In this document: positions 25,614 to 34,557 of the stretch, in pieces
Layout of the letters: the number at the start of each line of letters is the position of its first letter
Numbering within the stretch: the first letter of the stretch is position 1
Position numbers and translations under genes: made by a program
From: Psychroflexus torquis ATCC 700755
GTDB taxonomy: Bacteria; Bacteroidota; Bacteroidia; Flavobacteriales; Flavobacteriaceae
Length of the DNA: 64,000 nt
Assembly: GCF_000153485.2 (NCBI RefSeq)
Contig: NC_018721.1
Span: forward strand, 4,092,001-4,156,000
Reading direction: 5' to 3'
Notes under the pieces: generated by a model
The model's database searches: none
What the model was told of the DNA's origin: nothing
Seen by the model: the letters and a program-made list of their open reading frames with translations, nothing else

Positions 25614-27629
25614 TTAAATTAGGCCTTTATATTTTCTATAAAACCATTCTGAACTCAAAGTTAATGCTAATAATAGGATAAGCAATTCGAAATCGACTAA
25701 AAGCTGTGTTTTTTGGATGGATTTTTGGATGGATTTAACGTCTCTTGACTTTAAATTTAAAATAAGTTCCTCTCTATTTGAAAATATATATAAATCCTTT
25801 TCTTCTACAAGTCGTCTTAAACCTTTATAATTTGAATTTTCAAATTGAAGTTCGCTAGAATAGTTTAAAATCTGAAATTGTCCAATTTTAGAAATATCAA
25901 CATCCATCCCTTTTATTACATAAGCATAGGTTCCCGGCTCTAAATCTGAAAGATTATAAGTATAGCTATCTCCATCTGAAAGTAGTCTTGATTCTATTGC
26001 TTTTTTTGTCTCAAGATTTTCAAAACGAATACTGAAATTAAAGCTAGGATTTACTTCAAAATTAGCATCATAATACTTAGCTCTTAATTCGTTTGATTCT
26101 CCAGAATTAATCACTGGACTCACCTCCACCGATAAGCTGTTTTTAGACTTCACTTGTGATAAATACTGAAGGATCTTTTGGAAGGTCTGGTCGAATTTTT
26201 CAAAATCCGAATGTTTAACATAATAGCTAGCTCTCCACTTCCAGAAGTTTTCACCAAATAAAAAAGAGCGTTTTATATTAGAATCTGAATCAAACACCCA
26301 TAATGGAGAATCCAATTCTACTCCATTTACTTTTTTATTTAAAAAAATTGAAAAATTAGTTGTCAAATTGATATCCCCAAACTTATCTAAAACAGGTGGG
26401 TAGGATTTAAAATTTGAATCCTCAATTTGAAACAGACCAAAATCAGTATTTAAAGTAGCAGAATACTCTTCAGTAGTAGGTATTAATTCTTTTTCAAATC
26501 CTAAATCCAACCGATTTAAAAATCCATAGTCGGTTTGTGAACCCCCGATGAGAAAATAATTCAATTGGTTAGCATTTATTTCATTAAAAACTTTCCGAAA
26601 TGAAGATTGAGGTTGGTATAAAATCAGCAAGTCATATTCAGAATAGTCAATAAAATCTGAGGTGGCTTTTGTAAAAAGTTCCATCTCTTTATTGGTTTCC
26701 AGAATCCTTTTAAAAAATCCCAAGTCCGGATGTATAATATCTGAGATTAGTAAAATTTTAGAGCGAGAATCTATGACCTTTAGAGATACACTTTTTTCAT
26801 TATTCGTTAAGTTCTTTTCATTTTGAAGAGGCTCTAGCTTGGCCTTAAGCAGCTTCATCCCTACTGGTTTTGCTTTAAGTTGGAACTCAACTTTAGTGGA
26901 ACCCTTAGCAGGAATTGTAATTGATCTGGAAGCGAGTTTTACATTGTTCTCAACTATACTTAAGGTTTGAGTCGTGTTTATAGATGTATTCTGACTAACA
27001 AATATTTCTAAAGGAAATTCGTTGTTGAAATAAGCAAACTCATTGAGGTTTATAAAATCGATTTTAGAGTCTTTATATGAAGTGGTATCGCCTAACACTA
27101 AAATTGAAGAGGATAGAGGTTCAGGGAACGATTTGTAATAGTAGTCCTCCCCAAAAGTTTGATTCCCATCTGTCAACATTACAAATGAAGACGACTCTTC
27201 TTTACTTATTTCATAAGCATAATCTATAACTTTCGAAATGTTTGTTGAGGATTCTGTAAACCCAAGTGTATCAGTTAATATGTTGAATTGATTCCCAAAG
27301 GAAAATAAACTTAAATCATATTTAGAATTTAGTTCATCATCTGTCCTAATTTTTTTTATAAAATCATTGATTTCTCTGCTATCAGAAAGTTTATGGATAG
27401 ATTCAGAATTATCAATAGCAAATGTGAGCTTAGGCTTTTCAATACTGAGTTCTGTGGAGTTGATTTCAGGATTTATAAGTAATAAGCCTATCAAAAAAAA
27501 AGACAAAAATCTAAAAAGTGCGAGCACTCTTTGAGTTTTGTCTTTTAGTAATTTATGATATAATAAAAATGCCAATCCCAATGCACATGCAAAATTTAAA
27601 AGAAGCAATAGCAAAAATTGACTTGTCAT
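25614..27629 (-). CDS. membrane-anchored VWA-like protein of unknown function
   Basis: A 671-aa protein with two N-terminal membrane segments (about 4-24 and 35-53), then a von Willebrand A-like domain (about 67-180) with an intact MIDAS-type DNSES (Asp73-Ser77) and the later VMLTDGNQ. Ig-like beta domains and a glutamine-amidotransferase-like Rossmann section (about 285-460, ILLISDIIHPDLGFF) follow, and the chain ends with one more membrane segment (about 645-662). Similar proteins in Bacteroidota accompany MoxR/BatA-type systems, but no MoxR is here. It begins 9 nt after fabG. A structural or sensing role in the periplasm is plausible only. Confidence 0.65.
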   Translation of the reverse strand: MTSQFLLLLLLNFACALGLAFLLYHKLLKDKTQRVLALFRFLSFFLIGLLLINPEINSTELSIEKPKLTFAIDNSESIHKLSDSREINDFIKKIRTDDELNSKYDLSLFSFGNQFNILTDTLGFTESSTNISKVIDYAYEISKEESSSFVMLTDGNQTFGEDYYYKSFPEPLSSSILVLGDTTSYKDSKIDFINLNEFAYFNNEFPLEIFVSQNTSINTTQTLSIVENNVKLASRSITIPAKGSTKVEFQLKAKPVGMKLLKAKLEPLQNEKNLTNNEKSVSLKVIDSRSKILLISDIIHPDLGFFKRILETNKEMELFTKATSDFIDYSEYDLLILYQPQSSFRKVFNEINANQLNYFLIGGSQTDYGFLNRLDLGFEKELIPTTEEYSATLNTDFGLFQIEDSNFKSYPPVLDKFGDINLTTNFSIFLNKKVNGVELDSPLWVFDSDSNIKRSFLFGENFWKWRASYYVKHSDFEKFDQTFQKILQYLSQVKSKNSLSVEVSPVINSGESNELRAKYYDANFEVNPSFNFSIRFENLETKKAIESRLLSDGDSYTYNLSDLEPGTYAYVIKGMDVDISKIGQFQILNYSSELQFENSNYKGLRRLVEEKDLYIFSNREELILNLKSRDVKSIQKSIQKTQLLVDFELLILLLALTLSSEWFYRKYKGLI

Positions 27630-27638
27630 AATTAATTT

Positions 27639-28385
27639 TTAAGTATACATTCCTCCATCTACACTTAAGGTCTGCCCAGTGATGTAGGTACTCATATCGC
27701 TAGCTAAAAACACACACGCATTGGCTATATCTTCTGGCTTTCCACCTCTTTTAAGAGGTATAGCTTGTCTCCAACCCTCCACTGTTTTTTCATCTAATTT
27801 TTCTGTCATTTCAGTTTCTATGAATCCTGGCGCTACCACATTTGATCGTATATTTCTAGAACCTAATTCTAAAGCTACGGATTTAGAAAAACCAATGATT
27901 CCTGCTTTTGAAGCTGAATAATTGGCTTGCCCAGGATTTCCCTTGATACCAACAACAGAACTTATATTGATAATGCTTCCGTGTCTCTGCTTTAACATAG
28001 GTCTTAAAACGGCTTTTGTCAAATTAAAAACAGAATTCAAATTTACCTTAATAACTTTATCAAAATCGTCTTCACTCATCCTCATCAAGAGATTGTCTTT
28101 TGTAATTCCTGCATTGTTGATAAGAACATCGATACCGCCAAAATCTTTGATAACTTCATCTGCTAACTTTTGAGCTTGTTCAAAATCAGAAGCGTCAGAT
28201 TGATATGCTTTTGCTATCACTCCAAAGGTTTTAAGATGATCTTCCAACTCTTTAGCAGAACTTGAAGATGAATTATAGGTAAAGGCAACATTGGCTCCGT
28301 GTTGAGCGAAAATTTCAGCAATACCTTTTCCTATTCCTCGGCTTCCACCAGTAATAATTACATTTTTTTTGTCAAGTAGTTTCAT
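27639..28385 (-). CDS. fabG: 3-oxoacyl-ACP reductase
   Basis: NADPH-dependent reduction of beta-ketoacyl-ACP in fatty acid elongation, 248 aa, the standard length. It has the glycine-rich TGGSRGIGKGIAE, NNAG at about 87, catalytic Ser in NISSVVG and the YSASK motif; the C-terminus is GQTLSVDGGMYT. I chose the ATG at 28385 (MKLLDKK) over 28406, which adds MSKSIQS without family support. It lies just after the sucD terminator. No clear promoter box was found between them, so some read-through is possible. Confidence 0.92.
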   Translation of the reverse strand: MKLLDKKNVIITGGSRGIGKGIAEIFAQHGANVAFTYNSSSSSAKELEDHLKTFGVIAKAYQSDASDFEQAQKLADEVIKDFGGIDVLINNAGITKDNLLMRMSEDDFDKVIKVNLNSVFNLTKAVLRPMLKQRHGSIINISSVVGIKGNPGQANYSASKAGIIGFSKSVALELGSRNIRSNVVAPGFIETEMTEKLDEKTVEGWRQAIPLKRGGKPEDIANACVFLASDMSTYITGQTLSVDGGMYT

Positions 28386-28406
28386 AGATTGTATAGATTT
28401 TGACAT

Positions 28407-28438
28407 AAAAAGCCTTTACTTTTATAGTAAAGGCTTTT
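28407..28438 (-). terminator. sucD terminator
   Basis: AAAAGCCTTTACT (28408-28420) and AGTAAAGGCTTTT (28426-28438) form a perfect 13-bp stem with a 5-nt loop and U-rich flanks in both directions. It lies 16 nt past the sucD stop. Confidence 0.85.
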
Positions 28439-28453
28439 AGAATTTTAAATAAT

Positions 28454-29329
28454 TTATTTGGAAAGTACTTCAGCTACTTTTTTACCAATTTCAGCTGGAG
28501 AATCCACGACGTGGATACCAGAATCCTTCAATATGGCTTTTTTCGCCTGAGCTGTATCTTCACTTCCACCTACAATAGCACCAGCATGTCCCATAGTTCT
28601 TCCAGCAGGAGCAGTTTCACCAGCAATAAAGCCTATAACAGGTTTTTTGCTTCCACTTTCTTTATACCATTTTGCAGCTTCTGCCTCCAATTGTCCACCA
28701 ATTTCACCAATCATGACCACACATTCAGTTTCTGGGTCATTCACCAACATCTCTACAGCCTCTTTTGTGGTAGTTCCAATAATAGGATCTCCTCCAATAC
28801 CAATAGCTGTGGTAATACCATAACCTTCTTTAACCACTTGGTCTGCTGCTTCGTAAGTTAAGGTTCCAGACTTTGAAACAATACCAACTTTTCCTTTTTT
28901 GAAAACAAACCCTGGCATGATACCAACTTTAGCCTCTCCAGGTGTAATCACACCAGGACAGTTAGGACCAATAAGTCTACAGTCTTTATCTTTAATGTAA
29001 TCTGAAGCCTTAATCATGTCTGAAACAGGAATACCTTCTGTAATAGCTATAATGACTTTAATACCAGCATCTGCTGCTTCCATAATAGCATCAGCGGCGA
29101 AAGCTGGTGGAACAAAGATAATAGAGGTATCTGCTCCAGCTTTTTCAACAGCATCAGAAACTGTATTGAAAACTGGTCTTCCCAAATGGGTAGTTCCTCC
29201 TTTGCCTGGAGTCACACCACCAACTACGTTGGTTCCATAGTCTATCATTTGTTCGGCGTGAAATGATCCTTCACTTCCAGTAAATCCCTGAACAATAATT
29301 TTTGAATTTTTGTTGACTAAAACGCTCAT
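28454..29329 (-). CDS. sucD: succinate-CoA ligase, ADP/GDP-forming, alpha subunit
   Basis: TCA cycle enzyme subunit that binds CoA and is phosphorylated on His, 291 aa. The CoA-binding Rossmann domain begins [15 protein letters not shown], and the second domain has the phospho-His motif GHAGAIVGG near 246 and [10 protein letters not shown]. The beta subunit sucC is not adjacent. It has its own promoter box (29353-29360) and terminator (28407-28438), so it is monocistronic. Confidence 0.95.
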   Translation of the reverse strand: MSVLVNKNSKIIVQGFTGSEGSFHAEQMIDYGTNVVGGVTPGKGGTTHLGRPVFNTVSDAVEKAGADTSIIFVPPAFAADAIMEAADAGIKVIIAITEGIPVSDMIKASDYIKDKDCRLIGPNCPGVITPGEAKVGIMPGFVFKKGKVGIVSKSGTLTYEAADQVVKEGYGITTAIGIGGDPIIGTTTKEAVEMLVNDPETECVVMIGEIGGQLEAEAAKWYKESGSKKPVIGFIAGETAPAGRTMGHAGAIVGGSEDTAQAKKAILKDSGIHVVDSPAEIGKKVAEVLSK

Positions 29330-29352
29330 ATATGTTTTTAATTTTTGTTGAA

Positions 29353-29360
29353 CAAAAGTA
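29353..29360 (-). promoter_or_regulatory. -7 box TACTTTTG for sucD
   Basis: Minus-strand TAnnTTTG match 23 nt upstream of the sucD ATG. Confidence 0.5.
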
Positions 29361-29408
29361 ATTTTTTAAGACGAGGCTTAAAAATTATATAGTTATTTAA
29401 TTGCTTAA

Positions 29409-29815
29409 TTATACTTCATTTATAAAAGAGAGGATACCTTCTAAAGCATCGTCGCAAGGTTGAGACATAATATAACCTCTGTAAAGCTTATTGTCTTTTA
29501 TTTCCCAAACGCTAAAAAAGTCTGCCAATCCAATCAATTCTTGAGATTCAACCGTTTCTACATTATAAGTAAATCTCACAAACACTTGGTTATCTTCTTG
29601 GACTATATGTGAAAATTCAGGAGACATATTTTCAAAAGATTTCCCCATTTCTATAGACATCTTATAAAATTTGTCAAAATCGAACTGAAAAAAACCCCTA
29701 CTGCTATTCCAGTCTATTTTTAGTTTTGGATGTATAAATTTCTCAATTCAGATTGATCTTTATAGTATTTGGAAGTAAAAAAATTTGTGACCAATTTTTT
29801 GTAATCTAAACTCAT
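29409..29815 (-). pseudogene. NTF2/SnoaL-like gene interrupted by a -1 frameshift
   Basis: The 5' ORF starts at 29815 (ATGA overlap with the upstream lpxD-like gene), reads MSLDYKKLVTNFFTSKYYKD and stops at 29722-29720. In the -1 frame the coding sequence continues without a break as KFIHPKLKIDWNSSRGFF, then through FRFTYNVETVE-like beta strands to a stop at 29409; joined length is about 135 aa, right for an NTF2-like fold. The switch falls on A AAT TTA at 29741-29735, a perfect -1 slippery heptamer, and one extra A there would also restore the frame. It may be a recent pseudogene, a sequence error or programmed frameshifting. Function of the domain is unknown. Confidence 0.7.
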
Positions 29816-30747
29816 AAATTTTTAATTTTTTTAATAATTTCTGGTATCCTTCTGATGTAGGCTAATTCTCTGTATTTAGTTTTTACATCCTCTGCTGGAG
29901 TTCCAAAATAAGTTGCATTTGGTTTTAGGTTTTTACTAATCCCAGATTGGGCCAAAATAATAGCTTTTGTCCCTATAGTTAGTCCGCTGGCTACACCAAC
30001 TTGTCCCCATATGGTGACTTCATCTTCTACGACAACACAACCTGCTAACCCTGTTTGTGAGGCAATAAGACACTTCTTCCCTATTGTTGTATCATGTCCA
30101 ATTTGGACTTGGTTATCTATTTTTGTGCCTTTTCCTATGAGTGTGATTCCAGACACCCCTTTATCGATAGTACACAGTGCTCCAATCTCTACATCGTCTT
30201 CAATTTTAACACTACCTCCCGATAGTAATTTATCGTGATGTGAAGGACGGTTTTTATAATAAAAAGCGTCTGCACCTAAAACAGTGCCTGCATGAATCTG
30301 AACCTTATTGCCAACCTCTACACCATCGTATATTGAAACATTACTATGAATGATACAATTGTTGCCAATCTTCACATTATTCCCGATAAAAACGTTTGGT
30401 TGGATAACTGTATTATGACCAATGGAAGCTGTTTTTGAAATTTGGGCATCTGCCGCTGTAAACGGTGAAAAGTGACGGGTAATTTTATTGAAATCTGAAA
30501 ACGGATCTTCAGAAATCAATAGCGCCTTCCCTTCAGGGCAATCTACTTTTTTATTGATAAGTATTACGCTTGCTTTAGATTCTAAAGCCTTATCGTAATA
30601 TTTAGGGTGGTCTACAAATACAATATCTCCTTCTTCTACAACATGAATTTCATTTATACCTTGAATTTCAAAATATTGATCACCAATAAATTCAGAATTA
30701 ATGAGTTCAGAAATTTCTAAAAGAGACTGTGGTTGTGGAAACTTCAT
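29812..30747 (-). CDS. LpxD-like hexapeptide acyltransferase, second copy
   Basis: A 311-aa left-handed beta-helix protein homologous to LpxD (UDP-3-O-acylglucosamine N-acyltransferase). It has an N-terminal uridine-binding-like domain (about 1-95), hexapeptide repeats (about 100-270) with the catalytic His in DNQVQIGHDTTIG, and a helical tail. It is shorter than the first LpxD (343 aa at 33502), and both sit in one operon with lpxC-fabZ, lpxA and efp, an arrangement common in Flavobacteriia. It may use a different acyl donor or sugar. Its stop overlaps the next gene by 4 nt. Confidence 0.8.
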   Translation of the reverse strand: MKFPQPQSLLEISELINSEFIGDQYFEIQGINEIHVVEEGDIVFVDHPKYYDKALESKASVILINKKVDCPEGKALLISEDPFSDFNKITRHFSPFTAADAQISKTASIGHNTVIQPNVFIGNNVKIGNNCIIHSNVSIYDGVEVGNKVQIHAGTVLGADAFYYKNRPSHHDKLLSGGSVKIEDDVEIGALCTIDKGVSGITLIGKGTKIDNQVQIGHDTTIGKKCLIASQTGLAGCVVVEDEVTIWGQVGVASGLTIGTKAIILAQSGISKNLKPNATYFGTPAEDVKTKYRELAYIRRIPEIIKKIKNL

Positions 30748-30760
30748 TCAGCTTAGTTTA

Positions 30761-31327
30761 TTATTCTTTAATTCGTTCTTTATAAGTTCCCTTTTCAGTT
30801 TCAACCTTCACCTTATCACCTTCATTGATGAACAAAGGAACGTTTACTTCTGCACCAGTTTCTAAAGTTGCAGATTTTGTAGCATTTGTAGCGGTATTTC
30901 CTTTTACACCCGGCTCCGTTTGAGTCACTTCTAAAACAACGTGAGGAGGCATATCTACAGATAAAGGAAGATTATCCTCTGTGTTGATAAGTATAGTTAC
31001 CACCTCCCCTTCTTTAAGTAAATTTGGCATATCTAATGCCGCTTGAAGAAGTCTGATCTGTGTGAAATCTTCAACATGCATAAAGTAATAAAATTCACCT
31101 TCCTTATACAGAAACTGGTATTTGTGAGTTTCTACTCTTACTTCTTCAATTTTGTGTCCTGAGGAAAACGTATTATCAATAACTTTTCCTGTCGTAACAC
31201 TTTTTAATTTAGTCCGCACAAAAGCAGGACCTTTTCCAGGTTTAACGTGTAAGAATTCTGTTACCTTAAATATATCGTGGTTATATCTTATGCATAAACC
31301 ATTTCTAATGTCGCTTGTTGTTGCCAT
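30761..31327 (-). CDS. efp: elongation factor P
   Basis: Relieves ribosome stalling at proline runs, 188 aa, three beta-barrel domains. The tip loop that enters the peptidyl-transferase site reads HVKPGKGPAFVRTK with the usual Lys. The C-terminal domain ends VETEKGTYKERIKE. It sits inside the lipid A operon, between lpxA (6 nt upstream) and the second lpxD-like gene. Confidence 0.95.
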   Translation of the reverse strand: MATTSDIRNGLCIRYNHDIFKVTEFLHVKPGKGPAFVRTKLKSVTTGKVIDNTFSSGHKIEEVRVETHKYQFLYKEGEFYYFMHVEDFTQIRLLQAALDMPNLLKEGEVVTILINTEDNLPLSVDMPPHVVLEVTQTEPGVKGNTATNATKSATLETGAEVNVPLFINEGDKVKVETEKGTYKERIKE

Positions 31328-31333
31328 ATGTGT

Positions 31334-32116
31334 TTAGTTTGAAAAATATCCTTTCATAATTCCTCTCTGGGAATCTTTTATAAATTGTAATATTTCGTCT
31401 CGTTCTGGAGTAGCTTCCATTTCTGCTTCAATAATAGAAAGGGCTTGTGTATTGTTGTAATTCTTTTGATAAAGAATCCTATAAATATTTTGAATTTCTC
31501 TTATTTTATCGGTATCAAAACCTCTCCGTCTTAGGCCTACAGAATTAATCCCAACGTAGGATAAGGGCTCTCTTCCTGCTTTCACAAACGGAGGAACATC
31601 TTTTCTTACTAGCGATCCTCCTGTGATAAAAGCATGACGTCCAATGCTACAAAATTGCTGAACCGCGGTCATCCCTGCTAAGACTGCATAGTCTCCGACG
31701 GTAATATGACCCGCTAATGTACTATTATTGGAAAACACACAATTATCACCTACAACGCAATCATGGGCAATATGGCAATAAGCCATAATCCAACAATTTT
31801 TTCCAATCTTAGTCTTCATTCTATCATTGGTACCTCTGTTGATGGTTACACATTCTCTAATCGTGGTATTATCACCTATTTCGGTAATAGTGTCTTCATC
31901 TTCAAATTTTTTATCTTGTGGAACTGCTGAAATTACGGAGCCTGGAAAAATACTTACGTTTTTTCCGATTCGAGCGCCTTCCATAATGGTAACATTAGAA
32001 CCAATCCAAGTTCCCTCTCCAATTTCTACGTCGTTGTGAATAGTAGTAAAAGGTTCAATAACTACATTTTTGGCGATTTTTGCACCTGGGTGAACGTATG
32101 CTAAAGGTTGATTCAT
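31334..32116 (-). CDS. lpxA: UDP-N-acetylglucosamine acyltransferase
   Basis: First step of lipid A synthesis: transfer of a hydroxyacyl chain from ACP to UDP-GlcNAc. 260 aa. The hexapeptide beta-helix spans about 1-190 and contains the catalytic His in AYCHIAHDCVVGDN; the C-terminal helical domain includes VGLRRRGF near 200, the typical NxxGLxRRGF motif. It lies 1 nt after lpxC-fabZ and 6 nt before efp. Confidence 0.95.
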   Translation of the reverse strand: MNQPLAYVHPGAKIAKNVVIEPFTTIHNDVEIGEGTWIGSNVTIMEGARIGKNVSIFPGSVISAVPQDKKFEDEDTITEIGDNTTIRECVTINRGTNDRMKTKIGKNCWIMAYCHIAHDCVVGDNCVFSNNSTLAGHITVGDYAVLAGMTAVQQFCSIGRHAFITGGSLVRKDVPPFVKAGREPLSYVGINSVGLRRRGFDTDKIREIQNIYRILYQKNYNNTQALSIIEAEMEATPERDEILQFIKDSQRGIMKGYFSN

Positions 32117-32117
32117 T

Positions 32118-33512
32118 TTATTTAGTTTTTACGATTTTGGCCATGAGTTCGGCCTCACATGCTAATTTATCATTGGCATAAGCATAACCTTGCATGTGAC
32201 AAATACCACGTCGAATTGGAGATATTAATTCTAGTTTAAAAATAAGCGTATCTCCAGGTACAACCTGTTGTTTAAATTTAACATTATCTATCTTGATAAA
32301 ATAGGTCAAGTAATTTTCTGGATCGTCCACCGTACTTAAGGCTAAGATACCGCCAGTTTGAGCCATAGCTTCTATCTGAAGAACACCTGGCATTACTGGT
32401 TTACCTGGAAAATGTCCTACAAAGAAAGGTTCATTCATGGTCACATTTTTAGTTCCAATAACCGACCTATCTGTTAATTCAAAAATTTTATCAACCAGTA
32501 AAAAAGGCGGCCTGTGAGGTAATCTATTCATGATTTCAGTTACATCATAAAGTGGTGGTTTATTAAGATCAAATTTTGGAACTTTATTACGCTTTTCAGC
32601 TTTTATTATTTTCGCTAACTTTTTAGCAAATTGAGTGTTAATGGTATGACCAGGCTTATTGGCTATCACCTTTCCTCTTATATGTGTTCCTACTAATGCC
32701 AAATCTCCAATTACATCTAACAGTTTATGCCTTGCTGCCTCATTTGGATAATGAAGAGTAAGATTGTCTAAAATCCCATTGGGCTTTATTGAAATTTCAT
32801 TTTTTCCAAAAGCTTCTTTTAGGCGTTCCATCGTATCTGGAGATAGTTCTTTATCTACATAGACAATGGCATTGTTAAGATCTCCACCTTTTATTAATCC
32901 ATTGGTTAACATCGCTTCTAGCTCATGTAAAAAACTAAAAGTTCTTGAATCTGCAATTTCTTTTTTGAAATCACTCATCTTATTTAAATAAGCGTTTTGC
33001 GTTCCCAACACCTTTGTTCCAAAATCCACCATGGTAGTCACTTGGTATTCATTGGAAGGCATCACAAGGATTTCTGAACCAGTCTCTTCATCTGAAAAAG
33101 AAATCACATCTTCCACGATAAACTCATCTCTTGGAGCATCTTGTTCTACGATACCAGCTTCTTCAAGAGCTTCCACGAAAAACTTTGAAGAACCATCCAT
33201 TATTGGGGGCTCAGAAGCGTTTAATTCTAAAAGAATATTATCAACTCCCATCCCTACACAAGCTGCAAGTACGTGCTCTGAAGTCTGAATAACAACTCCA
33301 TTTTTTTCTAGACTTGTTCCTCGATCGGTATTGGTTACTAAACTTGCATCCGCAGGAATAATAGGTTCTCCTTCTAGATCAACTCTTTTAAAAGCAAATC
33401 CATGATTGATAGGAGCAGGTTTAAAAGTTAAAGTTACATTTTGACCTGTATGAAGCCCCACTCCATACAAGGAGACCTCTTTTTTTATAGTAGTTTGATT
33501 ATTAATTTTCAT
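32118..33512 (-). CDS. lpxC-fabZ: bifunctional LpxC deacetylase / FabZ dehydratase
   Basis: A 464-aa fusion. The LpxC part (about 1-300) removes acetate from UDP-acyl-GlcNAc using zinc; ligand regions are [15 protein letters not shown] and [14 protein letters not shown]. The FabZ part (about 315-464) is a hotdog dehydratase with [34 protein letters not shown]. The fusion is characteristic of Bacteroidota. I chose the ATG at 33512 ([13 protein letters not shown]), which overlaps the lpxD stop by 11 nt; the alternative at 33533 would overlap more. Confidence 0.95.
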   Translation of the reverse strand: MKINNQTTIKKEVSLYGVGLHTGQNVTLTFKPAPINHGFAFKRVDLEGEPIIPADASLVTNTDRGTSLEKNGVVIQTSEHVLAACVGMGVDNILLELNASEPPIMDGSSKFFVEALEEAGIVEQDAPRDEFIVEDVISFSDEETGSEILVMPSNEYQVTTMVDFGTKVLGTQNAYLNKMSDFKKEIADSRTFSFLHELEAMLTNGLIKGGDLNNAIVYVDKELSPDTMERLKEAFGKNEISIKPNGILDNLTLHYPNEAARHKLLDVIGDLALVGTHIRGKVIANKPGHTINTQFAKKLAKIIKAEKRNKVPKFDLNKPPLYDVTEIMNRLPHRPPFLLVDKIFELTDRSVIGTKNVTMNEPFFVGHFPGKPVMPGVLQIEAMAQTGGILALSTVDDPENYLTYFIKIDNVKFKQQVVPGDTLIFKLELISPIRRGICHMQGYAYANDKLACEAELMAKIVKTK

Positions 33513-34533
33513 TCTTTGGAAATTGTTTTTCAATATGATCTATGCGGCTTACTATTTTTTGAAAATTTCTAAAATGCACGTAGGATTTATTAAAGTCGCT
33601 ATATCCAAAGGCTGGAGAGCCTTGTATAGCTTCATCATCTTTTATATTCCTTCCAACACCTGTTTGAGCTTGAATTTTTACACGGTCACCTATTTTTATA
33701 TGCCCTGCAATACCGACTTGTCCTCCTATCAAACAGTTCTTTCCGATTTTACTTGATCCTGCAATACCCGTTTGGGCTGCAATTGCCGTATGCTCACCAA
33801 TCTCAACATTATGTGCAATTTGAATTTGATTATCTAGCTTCACACCTTTACGAATAATAGTAGATCCTAATGTAGCTCTGTCTATTGTAGTCGCAGCACC
33901 TATATCTACAAAATCTTCTATTATGACATTACCTATTTGTGGTATTTTGGAATATTCTCCATTTTCTGAAGGCATAAATCCAAACCCATCGGCACCTATT
34001 ATAACTCCGCTATGAAGTGTACAATGATTACCTATTTGGGTTTCAGAATAAATTTTGCTACCAGCAAAAATGGTGACATCGTTTCCTATAGTAACATTAT
34101 CACCTATATATACATTTGGATAAATTTTCACATTATCTCCTAAAACGACATCTTCTCCTATGTAGGTAAAAGCTCCAATGTAAATGTTTTCACCTAGTTT
34201 AGCTGTCTCCGATATAGAGCTTGGTGTTTCAATACCCTTTTTATCTAATTTTATCTGATTGTAGACTTCAAGTAATTTTGAAAATGCTTCATAAGAATCT
34301 TCAACTTTAATCAAGGTTGTTGATATATCTTGACTTTTCTCGAAGTTTTTATTGACAATACAAATGCTAGCTTGAGTTTCGTATATATGTGACGTATATT
34401 TTGGATTGGATAAAAAGGTTAGTGATCCTTCTTTGCCTTCCTCTATCTTAGAAAGCTTGTTGACTTCAACATCTGGATTTCCCACGATGTCTCCGTCTAA
34501 TATATCCGCAATTTGTTGGGCTGTAAATTTCAT
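33502..34533 (-). CDS. lpxD: UDP-3-O-(3-hydroxyacyl)glucosamine N-acyltransferase
   Basis: Third step of lipid A synthesis, 343 aa. The N-terminal domain starts [18 protein letters not shown]; hexapeptide repeats span about 105-310 with the catalytic His in [13 protein letters not shown]; a helical C-terminus follows. It is the first gene of the lpxD - lpxC-fabZ - lpxA - efp - lpxD-like operon. Its -7 box at 34539-34546 ends 5 nt before the ATG, so the transcript is probably leaderless. Confidence 0.94.
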   Translation of the reverse strand: MKFTAQQIADILDGDIVGNPDVEVNKLSKIEEGKEGSLTFLSNPKYTSHIYETQASICIVNKNFEKSQDISTTLIKVEDSYEAFSKLLEVYNQIKLDKKGIETPSSISETAKLGENIYIGAFTYIGEDVVLGDNVKIYPNVYIGDNVTIGNDVTIFAGSKIYSETQIGNHCTLHSGVIIGADGFGFMPSENGEYSKIPQIGNVIIEDFVDIGAATTIDRATLGSTIIRKGVKLDNQIQIAHNVEIGEHTAIAAQTGIAGSSKIGKNCLIGGQVGIAGHIKIGDRVKIQAQTGVGRNIKDDEAIQGSPAFGYSDFNKSYVHFRNFQKIVSRIDHIEKQFPKNEN

Positions 34534-34538
34534 TATGG

Positions 34539-34546
34539 CAAAAATA
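34539..34546 (-). promoter_or_regulatory. -7 box TATTTTTG of the lipid A operon
   Basis: Exact TAnnTTTG match on the minus strand, separated from the lpxD ATG by 5 nt (TATTTTTGCCATAATG). Leaderless start predicted. Confidence 0.55.
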
Positions 34547-34557
34547 GAAAAAAACCG

